DNA from: Prostheceraeus crozeri
Lineage: Eukaryota > Platyhelminthes > Polycladida > Euryleptidae
DNA length: 64,000 nucleotides
Assembly: GCA_907163375.1 (NCBI GenBank)
Contig: CAJQUW010001646.1
Location: forward strand, 1 to 64,000
Reading direction: 5' to 3'
The notes beneath the pieces are model-generated. The model ran no database searches. It was not told the origin of the DNA and was given only the letters and a program-made list of their open reading frames with translations. The translations under genes and the position numbers were made by a program. Shown here piece by piece: positions 33,001 through 43,400 of this stretch; positions within the stretch are counted from its first letter, which is position 1; the number at the start of each line of letters is the position of its first letter.

Positions 33001-34039
33001 TTCTGAAGCGAAAAACGGAAAACAATGATTTTTACACTTAGTGAGGAATGATAGATTTGAGTGTAGTGAGTGGCACTCGATCCCGTCGACAGCCCGAAGG
33101 CCTTGTACTGATCACTAGGGAAGTGAGAGATCTTCCCCGATACCCGCTATTTACAGCTGAAGACATCATTGTCACTGCCCCGAAGTGGTAACAGCAACGG
33201 CGAGTCAAAGGTAGTGAACAGTAGCTGGGATCTAACCCCTCAAAGCTGCCTTAGACTTAGTTAAATTTGAAATCTGATAGCAGATTTGAACTCAGCATAC
33301 TTGAAAACCTTGAGGAAACATCCCAAGTTATTGCTTTGATCAGCTTGATAGCAAGCCGTAGAGTGCTTGATTCACCAGCGTTTTGCAATGGAGATGTTTA
33401 GAGGCCACCCATGACAAGATAGCTAAGACTCAACCGATTGGCGTTCAAAGTGCTACGTTGAGAGCTGTGTCAAATGCCCAACATGAGACATGAGTTGTCC
33501 CAGCGGTTACGGTCTCAAATATGACACATTCCCTTGCCACACTTATCACTACGGCATCGTCCGCCGTCCCGAAGGAACACCCTGTCAGTGGAATATTACA
33601 GCAAAACTCTCCGTGTCTTGCTCGCTTTCAGTGAAAAGCCGCTTATAGCATGAGAAGACTGGCTCAGACATCATTAAAAATGCTTTCATTGACTTCAGCA
33701 GGGTCGAAAACCCCAGAAAACCTCCAAAACTAGTGAATTTAAATTTTTCAACTTTTTAGCACTACTTATGAAATTTTATAAGTAGTCTATCACTTAGGGC
33801 AGGTCAATAGCGACCGAACCTTTTTTGAATCAAGTCAAACGGACTTGTAGAAGCAAAGTTACAAGCCTTTAAAGTTTTGGAGTCTTTTATGGCCTGGAGA
33901 CGAAGGCCATCTCCTGGCGAACCTCTAAGTCTGACGGCTTAGCTGATATCAGCAATGAAATTTTCTAAGTCGGTTTCTTACAGAAACTCGGGATTTGGAA
34001 TGTCCGAAGCTATCATCGGAGCTCAGAGAGACGACTTAC

Positions 34040-34120
34040 CGTTGGCAATCTCTCGTCTGAATGACAAGTCTCTGTCGGTTCCCAGCTTATATAGTGTGTG
34101 GCGATCAGCTGATGACGTAA
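34040..34120 (-). promoter_or_regulatory. Promoter and leader exon of the coiled-coil gene (right arm)
   Basis: CTTATATA at 34086-34093 is the TATA box on the minus strand and TGACGTAA at 34113-34120 is the CRE/ATF-like site, as in the left arm. Confidence 0.65.
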
Positions 34121-34199
34121 TACCCATCATCCAAACACTAAAAACCCGTCTATCTCCGGTTCTAGTGCTCCGATTGAGCTGGAAATACACCATTTCCAT

Positions 34200-35640
34200 G
34201 TAGAATTTGACGCTGAATCCGAATCTGGCCTCCGTTTTCCCATCCGATGCTTCTTTTTGGCTCTACAGTAGGCAGCCATCGCAAAAATTCTAACTGTCGT
34301 TTTTCGCCAATGTCCCAAAATCTTAAATGGCGTCTCACATCTAAACGAAGACAGATAGGAACAAGCCGATTCTTTCAGTGAATTTGTCTCACTCTTAGCT
34401 TTCAAACGAGCTATGGCACGACAAAATCCGTCCACTGGAAGCCAAAATCGAAGCGAGCTGTCCAGAGGGGGGGACGTCAGCGAAATTTTTTCTCGCCGAT
34501 TGACTTGAAACTCACCATACAGATAGAGAATTTCACGCTGATTCCAAATCTGAAATCCGTTTTCCCATCCGATGCTTCGTTTTGAAGCTAGAGCCCAAAA
34601 CGTCCCAAATTCTAACTCTGTCGTTTTTCGCCAATGTCCCAAAATCTTAAATGGCGTCTCACATCTAAACGAAGACAGATAGGAACAAGCCGATTCTTTC
34701 AGTGAATTTGTCTCACTCTTAGCTTTCAAACGAGCTATGGCACGACAAAATCCGTCCACTGGAAGCCAAAATCGAAGCGAGCTGTCCAGAGGGGGGGGAG
34801 GTCAGCAAAATTTTTTCTCTCCGATTGACTTGAAACTCACCATACAGATAGAGAATTTCACGCTGAATCCAAATCTGAAATCCGTTTTCCCATCCGATGC
34901 TTCGTTTTGAAGCTAGAGCCCAAAACGTCCCAAATTCTAACTCTGTCGTTTTTTGCCAATGTCCCAAAATCTTAAATGGCGTCTCACATCTAAACGAAGA
35001 CAGATAGGAACAAGCCGATTCTTTCAGTGAATTTGTCTCACTCTTAGCTTTCAAACGAGCTATGGCACGACAAAATCCGTCCACTGGAAGCCAAAATCGA
35101 AGCGAGCTGTCCAGAGGGGGGGGGACGTCAGCAAAATTTTTTCTCTCCGATTGACTTGAAACTCACCATACAGATAGAGAATTTCACGCTGAATCCAAAT
35201 CTGAAATCCGTTTTCCCATCCGATGCTTCGTTTTGAAGCTAGAGCCCAAAACGTCCCAAATTCTAACTCTGTCGTTTTTCGCCAATGCCCCAAAATCTTA
35301 AATGGCGTCTCACATCTAAACGAAGACAGATAGGAACAAGCCGATTCTTTCAGTGAATTTGTCTCACTCTTAGCTTTCAAACGAGCTATGGCACGACAAA
35401 ATCCGTCCACTGGAAGCCAAAATCGAAGCGAGCTGTCCAGAGGGGGGGGGAGGTCAGCAAAATTTTTTCTCTCCGATGGCGTTCAAATTCACCATACCGA
35501 TGCAGAATTTCACGCTGAATCCGAATCCGGCCTCCGTTTTCTCATCCGATGCTTCGTTTGGGCGCTACACACCAAAACGTCCCAAATTCTAACTCTGTCG
35601 TTTTTTCGAAAAATGTTGAAAATTTTTTCTCGCCGATTGC
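34200..35640. repeat. Outer satellite of the right arm (325-bp unit, about four copies)
   Basis: Junctions with GAGCTGTCCAGAGG and a G-run fall near 34455, 34780, 35105 and 35430, a period of about 325 bp. The left arm has two fewer units. G-runs of 7 to 9 differ between units. Long minus-strand frames here (up to 210 codons) arise because one period is a multiple of three; they are interrupted by the G-run changes, so I do not call genes. Confidence 0.88.
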
Positions 35641-35936
35641 CTTGAAACTCACCATACCGATGCAGAATTTCACGCTGAATCCGAATCTGGCCTCCGTTTT
35701 CTCATCCGACCACTCCTTCCACTCGAAACAGCCCATTTTACGACCCAACATTCAGCACGAAAAACATCACACACTATAGCCTCAAGACTAATCCTGGCGG
35801 TCGCACAAGTCCACCACGACACTCAGACCCGAAGCACCACGGCGGCCGACCACGACACTCTGCCGTTCCAGAGGGGGGAGGGGAGGGGAGGGGGAGGGGG
35901 GCGCGCCGGTCGAGTGTTTGCCGTTTTCTTACTACT

Positions 35937-35942
35937 AGTGAG
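35937..35942. repeat. Right 6-bp target-site duplication (AGTGAG)
   Basis: Exact copy of 15833-15838, directly after the terminal CTTACTACT. Confidence 0.8.
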
Positions 35943-38235
35943 GATCAAAAAAATGAGAAAAAAGTTTAAAAAAGATAATATTTTGATGTTTTTTCTGAAG
36001 GTATTTGAGGACATATCGGTTGTAATTTTTACTATCATATTCTGAAAGATACTGAGAAGATTCTATAGACACCATTTATCAAAACAAATGGTCTGAAATT
36101 TGAGTTTTTTAAATTAACTTATTTTTCACATCACTCATATTTTTTAAATAGCATTTAAGTATGGTACTATTTTAAACATCATGCGGATTTTTGCTGGTAC
36201 CACGATTTGAGTACATGAACTGCTTGGGGTGTTCTAGAAGACCTGTAGTCATGCCTAAATGCATCAAACCTTCTCTGGGAGGGGTGTTGAACGAGCTCCT
36301 TCATTTCAGCCCGCATGAGAAACCACTCCATGCAAGCTTGTAAAGGCCATAAAAAGTCAGCAGTTTTTCTTAGATATGCTATAAATACGCTATTTCACAT
36401 TTGTTCATCAATTAATGCTACCGGTCACGAAAAATAAGATGGGCTTAAATTTAGTAGAACATTGGTTGATAGTATTCATTTCCATCTCATTTTCAAATGG
36501 AGCGATATCATGCTTTCTACAATAGGCCCTATGCATGTACATACTTGCATTCCTGCATTCATTCTAGCATATGCATAAATGGCGTATGTGTATGGGTTTT
36601 AAGGCTATAAACTGCACATCTGACTGGTTCATGACTGCAGTAAATCAATAGCAACATAACACTTTGACAGAATAATTGAAGATTTTTTGATAACATTTCG
36701 CCAAAATGGGCGTTCTTATTACTTACTTACCATCTCAGAATAACATGACAAAAGTTATTAGCGTAGTCGCTATCAATATCTGTCAGCATTTGTTATATAT
36801 ATACTGCATGACTCGAAAGTATTGCAAATTAGAGAATTGAAACGTAAATGATCCTTTATTTGCAGATCACTTCAAGAGGAGAGCTTGTAGTAGGCTACAA
36901 CGAGTGCGATTATATTATTCATCATTCAAAATCAATGTCATCATTGACTTAATCCATTTTGATCTTCTGCGTAGGATATTTCCGACAAGATAAATTTATT
37001 ATATGACGCATCTGTATTTTGTCCTGTCTCCGGCTTTATATCAATTGTTTGCATGCACCCGTTTGCGTGTGAATGTGACGTGTGCTTAAGACTGAAAACG
37101 TCATTCACAGCCATCACTGCGACATTTCAATTTCGCAAAGGGATTGTTACGTAATCGGTCAGTAACAATAGTAATTTACTTGAATCTCATGAGGGTCTCT
37201 CAGGGCATTTATGCGGAATTGATACATCGTGAGAGTGAAAGTTAACGAAGATTTTGATGACAGAATTTGAAAAAATGATTAATAAGTATGTAATTCAATC
37301 GATCGTTAAACGAATGTTCATCAAAGATCGTCAAAAAGACATAAAAGAGAAAGCTATGAAATATACTTTCTATGTGACCATGTTTGGTATTTAGTTACCA
37401 AGCATTTTTTACAATTTTCCCTTCATTAATTTACTTTTAATTTGTTCTAATTTAAAACATAGAAAATGAGAATTATGCTTTAATTTACTTTCAGCATGTC
37501 AAATTTGTCAACTAAGCTGATTAGAAGTAAATGCAACAAAAATGCACGGCCAATGGATGCACCGTTATCAATCAGAGTAAGGCGAACAATGATATGCAGC
37601 GCGGAGTTTTTATTCTCTCATGATCATTTGTTTAATGCACGATAGTTAAATGAAGCCTGTGCACAGCTATGAATAGCTATCAGTTAATAAGTTGACCGCG
37701 CAACGATTAACAACAATTCAGACAATGACAAATTATCAAAAAATTAATTAAACACATTTAAGAACATATATACAATGTAAATAGAATAAATTGTTGGGTC
37801 TGATTTAATTTCTGAGGTCTGTAATTAGTCAACAAATCTGGTGCGATACAAATGTCACATTCTCTATTATCTACATGTAATTGGATGACAATTTTAAGTG
37901 TCATTACAACTTGACTTGAGCCTATACTGGATCACTTGTATACTCGCGGCGTATTGCTACAGCAAGCCGGGAAGTTAATGTTAGAGCTACAGTGTATAAC
38001 GTCATATTCAAATGTCTGTCATTTGCACAATAATGAATTTTCATATCATTATATTGTAAAAGTGCGCAAAATAAAACTTTTCATTTTGACACAAAAAATG
38101 AGGTATTTAACTATGATATTGGAATTAAACCAGGTTGCGGGAACTTTTGATGGTCATTCTTGTCACTAATGAAGTACCGTGCAAAACAGCTTTGAGCAAT
38201 TTGGTAGATGAAGCAGTTGTTCCGATTGATAATTT
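35943..38235. other. No recognisable gene
   Basis: AT-rich flank of the palindrome. Frames are short and show no known domain. No RNA gene or repeat boundary is seen. Confidence 0.45.
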
Positions 38236-38339
38236 TTAATAAGAATAGCGTTGAGAACATCAGGCGAAATTTATCGAAGAGATTTATTATCCTACTTCAA
38301 TAAATTTCGCCTGATGTTCTCAACGCTATTCTTATTAAA
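38236..38339. repeat. 40-bp perfect inverted repeat with 24-nt loop
   Basis: 38236-38275 and 38300-38339 are perfect reverse complements (arm contains GAGAACATCAGGCGAAATTT). ATTTGGTAGATG occurs on both sides (about 38199 and 38341) in direct orientation. This could be a short template-switch duplication or a miniature fold-back element. Confidence 0.9.
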
Positions 38340-39157
38340 TATTTGGTAGATGTTGGGCTACAAAATGCTAAACATGTAGGTTTATATCTTTTTTTGTAAG
38401 CATGCGATTTCAATATTTCTTCCATTGAGCTGATGTTTAGTGATATTTCTCCATGGACTTTGTCAATGCTATCTGCGTTTAATAGATGAATAGATGTGGA
38501 TCTATGAATCAAAACGAACCAATCAAAGTAATTATATATTTTGTTCAAATGACCAAAATTTTTTTTGCAAAATCTTGGTGAGGCAGTGATTTTAATCTTT
38601 CACCTATGTTTTCATTGTCTTTTCTGTAGCATTCTATGATTTATTGTAGCTCGATGACCATGCCTAATTTGAAATAGCATTTTTATTGAAAAGTGACGCC
38701 TATTACATTCACCTTTACTATGTTAATAGTAATAGTAAACTATAGGAATAAAAAGAACACTCAGATACGATCATGCAGTCATAGCATAAATTCTGAAAAA
38801 TCTGATTTTCAAGCTTTATGTTATGATTGTGCTTTCTAACTGCATGTTACCTTGCATTGATAAAGATAGCCAAATGCACTCAAAATGAAACTTAGGACTT
38901 GCTTTTCCACGGATTAATCTATAGCTGTATAAATTCTGCTCATTCAATGTGATGAATCATATTATGTAAATCAAATCAAACAAGGAATGAGAAAGTGCAC
39001 ACCAGCCTGTTTGTATTAAAATAATTATTAAACAATCGTACGGTCTAACTTAGGATTACAACAAAACTGATATCACTTGCAAATTGATTTATGCTGAGAT
39101 CACAGCAGTATGAAGCTGTTTGATAAAGAGAAACTTTCTCACAACGCGCCAAACAAA
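38340..39157. other. 3' flank of the TRPM gene
   Basis: No gene seen. Probably contains the 3' UTR of the TRPM transcript, which is read leftwards. Confidence 0.4.
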
Positions 39158-39302
39158 TTAAGATTCCTGCATATTGTCCTTGTTTGTGGTTGTCTTCAGC
39201 AAAGCATGCATATCTTCCATGGTTTTCGCTTGAGATGACAAAATTGCTTCCAAATCGTTTATCTTATCTCCGATCGACGAAAGTTGATCCTCAATAACAG
39301 TT
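39158..39302 (-). CDS. TRPM last exon: second half of coiled coil and stop
   Basis: 145 nt, acceptor CATTTTCAG. VIEDQLSSIGDKINDLEAIL continues the heptads; the reading frame ends in TAA. Confidence 0.82.
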
Positions 39303-40319
39303 CTGAAAATGTTCGAGTATTCAAATGTTTGTTACGATCAAATTCATCAAAAAATGCTTACTTGGTATCGTCATTGCTTTCTGCTGCCTTCTCACCAATC
39401 TCTTCAGGAATAACATCTTTTGTCATTTTCTTGTCAATTAGTTCTCTCAGTGTACGAATCTGTTCCGCAATTCCATCGATGCTGTAAATGTTAGCTATGT
39501 AGCACTTTTAAACAGGGCATGTAAAGAGAAGAATCGCAAATGTATTTGCAGTGGCCTTTCTACATATTGCTTTATCTTTAATTATTTGCTTTAGTTAAAA
39601 TGTAGTAGACTGACACATACTACTATTACACGCAATTTTCATTAGTATGCTAGTATTCCATTTGTGGCAAATTAGAAATGGATATTTCACAAAACCTGAT
39701 CTCGTCAGACTATTAATTACATTTTCCTATAAATTTACGTGTGCAGTATGACTATCCGAGATTGACGTAACGCAAACCTTTTTTTGACTCAAGCTTCCTG
39801 CACGAGAAGTGGAAAATGATGTAGCAACCAAAATGCGTATTTCATTAAGGACAATAAAGGACAATATAAATTCAAAAGCATGGATGTCAAACCAAAGGTC
39901 ACCATGTTAAATATCTATAGGTTTAACATTAGCGGAACGGAGCCTTAACGGTTATTGAATAAATTTTCATTCTCTTTGATCAGAATTGATTCTAGGAGTT
40001 TGTGATGTCTGGTACAGTAGACAGGTAGAGGTTTCCGTCGGATATCCTTGTATATGCTCAGAGATGTGAGCAGTTTGTCCTTTATGAAATACGCATTTTG
40101 CTTGCTACATCATTTTTGCACCACTCGTTTAACTGAAATGTGGCCCTTAACTGTGCTCATGGCTCGATTCTACATGTCATCGCATATAAAATGATGATTT
40201 GTAATTCATCGTGTCCGTCAATTGGTATGAGAGCATTGTAACTCTGAAACGCGTATAGAATAAAGACTTTTTCAAATTTTGCTATTTTTCTTCAAAACTA
40301 TATAAAGATATATATATCT

Positions 40320-40406
<87 letters not shown>

Positions 40407-43400
40407 GTCTATTTCACATGTATGTAATGCTGTGACACAAATTTAATTTTTTGATAACAGTAATAGGGAATTTGCGAGCGAGACACTTACGCGTTGATTG
40501 TACCCTTAGAACTCTTAGAAACCCCAAGCGAAGATGGTTCATTTTTTTTCGAAGAGAGTCTGAAATAATAAAAATTGTCAATCAATTTATTGAAGTTAGA
40601 TTGCCTGAAAACTGAGGCTTTAAATGGAATGTATTTCACAATGAGTTAGATAAAATCATAAGTCATGCCAAGTTGCCATGGAAAACATGCTATCCTGGTG
40701 GGACTCGAACATATGAGCACTGAGGAAATAGACAGGCTGCTCTGAACAACTGAGCTACGAGTCCTGAGAATCAGGTCTGTCCATTACGCATCAATTGTCA
40801 TAATATAGCAATTATCATAAAGTAAGCATTTATAGGCAGAGTTACAGCTTACTATTTATTACATTGCCCTTGTGATATCACTTTCGATTTCGTTGACTCT
40901 CGACTCTGTTATGTAGTACCCCATATGAGATCTCCATTTTTGCTGTTTTGGAGAAATTACCAAGGAACTGACTATATCATGATAGAAATGCAGACGAAAG
41001 TGCAACAATTTACATGTCCTTTAGGCTTTCAGGTCACTGGTGATGTTAGTTTGGAGAAGTTTTTCTTTCAAAGAAACTTCTCTAACATATTTTCCATCAA
41101 AAATTTATAAGTCATGATTTCAACCATGCTATAACTCAATTCGGTACAATGATTTTTTGACCCTAGTCATTAATTATAATCATTAAGCATTTACTATAAT
41201 TTAGACGTAACAGATCCATCGGCAAAAAGTCGCATGGAATATAATCATTGAAACTAAATTTGCTAAGTTAACAAACTCGAAGCAGAATAATAGTCAAAAT
41301 GCAGAATCAGTTGTCATTTTTCGCATGAAGAATTGAATTACAATGCTCACCTTGATTTCCTTGATAATCAACTTAATTTACTTTCGGTTCGATGCCTTCA
41401 GATTCCAATCAGAGCAAAGTTGCATCAGAGAAGTGTAGTTCTCGTTGATGTATAATACATCCTACTTAAACATTGACATATCTACCTTTCGGCCAAATGG
41501 TGTGCAGACATAGGAATAATTGGTAAAAGTTTACTTTTTAAAAATTGATCAAATGTTCTTTAGACTTCAAGAACACAATCTCAGAAAAAACTGAATACCT
41601 TGGTGCAAAAATTTATACTGTACACAAAATTTCTGTTTGAGCCAAGGTTTGAGCTGACCCTTATACCTATATCCTCACTGTATGACAATTACATAAACAA
41701 TGAATGTTTCCAGTATTTATGTACAGTAGAGAGGAAGCAAAGTTCGCCACACATCTGAAGTCAAGCTTTCTAATGGAATTTGCAATGAAATGAAACATTA
41801 AAATGAAATAAGTTCTAAACCATATATGGACCAATCAGTTACCAATGTGCAATTAATTGAAAATGAGTGGAGGTCCATTAATTTATAATCTCTATTGATG
41901 TGAAAAATGAGAGTGTTTGCATGTTCAGCATCACTGTTCTGCCAGCTATCAATGGATCCCAAAAGGTCGAATTTATGGATATTCTCCTAAATAAGCAGTG
42001 CATTCATATTCAAATTGTTTTAAGGAATAGCACATAACAAATTAAACATCCAGTTCCAGAGTCCACACAACATACATTCAGCAAGGCCGTAAATCAATAG
42101 GAACTCAAAGAATACCTAAAACTCAAGTAGGCGAAATATCATTAATTTCAGGCACGCGTGAAGTTAGCCTGACAGCCCAGTCCGAACATTTTTAGCATGA
42201 GTGAGCCTAGAGTTGAAAATCATGACATGTTCTATAACACGTTTATTGATTTAGAAGAGTCTTTCGGTTTTTTTGAATTCTTTTCAAAATATCTTGTCAA
42301 AAATTTTTATTTGTGCAAACTAATAAATGTTAGTTTTGATATCATATTTCCAGCTTTCATAAGTAACTTAATTGCTGGTGTTTCGATTCATTTGATAGTC
42401 ACGTATTGCAATGAAATGCTGTTCATTACCTAATGAATTACCACATCAACGCAAGACACAACAATGTGACCATGGGACCTTGTAAATTTTCTTTTACATA
42501 TAATTACAATTATTACGCCGAAAAGCAAGGAGACTTTTTCATCATCAGCCTTCTGGTCTGATCAACAGAATGAACAATCCGTGAAATTCTATGCGTTTTC
42601 ATGAGAGAGCAGTTGTTAAATAGAATGTTATAGTGATAGAAATACACGCAAGATTTTCACTTGCCATAGGCAAATTTGCATCATTTTACATCTAATAATA
42701 ATAATAATAAGCGTATATTTCGAAAACAATAAGATAATACAAGAAATCTCCAATGGAAATCGGGGAGATGGATAGAAACATCAGTACATCATACAGAGAT
42801 AAGTTAATGAAGTAAAAAGTCAAGTCGAATTGTTGTAGCAGATAGAACAGGATAACACAAATCCATTAAGTCTTCGCATGGTTTTTACATGAGGAAGCAT
42901 CAGTCTTTTACTGCGCTGTGATAAAGGAGGAAGGAGTCGATGCAGAATATGATTCGAATCGTCCAATGCTTGGTTAAACAGACGCATGGAAAGTTCTTTC
43001 CGACGCTGACACACATGGAACATAGAGCAATCATCACAAGTTCACATTAGCACCATGAACTATTCGAAAAGCCCTTTTACACAGCATCTCGAGCTTTGAG
43101 TTCTGGACAATACCTGGATTAGGGAAAACAGGAGACGCATAATCAATTATTGAACGAATGATGGAGTTAAACACAAGAATGAGCTGATCATGGTCTAAAA
43201 TAGGCTTCAGAACACGTAAGATCTAAAGACGCTTTGATACATTTGATGACGCATGTGCAAAATGATCTGACCAATTCAGATTGCTGTTGAAAATAAGTCC
43301 CAAAATATTAAGACAACCAACAGTTTCTAGATCACTGACACGTTGCAAAGGTGAAGCAGAAAAGTTGATATCGAGAACTTTTGTTTTGTCTTCATTTACA

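Larger units (their letters stand above)
15839..35936. mobile_element. 20.1-kb palindromic Polinton-like element (inverted dimer)
   Basis: The element begins AGTAGTAAGAAAACGG and ends with the reverse complement, between perfect 6-bp repeats AGTGAG. The two arms (about 15839-25792 and 25793-35936) are near-identical reverse complements, each with the same genes, promoters, introns and repeats. Paired positions sum to 51110-51109 (outer genes), 51195 (inner genes) and 51585 (centre). The sums shift only where tandem-repeat copy number differs. 5'-AG...CT-3' ends plus 6-bp duplications fit published descriptions of Polinton/Maverick elements, whose retroviral-type integrase makes such duplications. 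No integrase, DNA polymerase B, packaging ATPase, protease or capsid gene was recognised, so mobility would have to be supplied in trans. It may be a defective fold-back derivative of a larger element or a new family. Confidence 0.8.
25793..35936 (-). repeat. Right arm of the giant palindrome
   Basis: Reverse complement of the left arm with the same gene order. Observed coding differences are few: one residue in the coiled-coil protein (Phe99 on the left, Leu on the right) and three in the 116-residue frame (Met/Val, His/Arg, Met/Thr). The 235-aa, RING-like, exonuclease-like and 161-codon frames read identically in both arms. Confidence 0.92.

Noticed and set aside
34127-35410. Long minus-strand frames (up to 210 codons) in the right outer satellite
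   Set aside because: They are the same repeat unit read through; G-run length changes break the frame between units, and the left arm and 1-1206 copies do not preserve it.
15839-35936. Two separate insertions facing each other
   Set aside because: The terminal motif and a target duplication occur only at the outer borders; nothing terminal is present at the centre.
39284-39487. Plus-strand 67-codon frame over the TRPM coiled-coil exons
   Set aside because: Antisense shadow of the minus-strand exons, crossing their splice sites.
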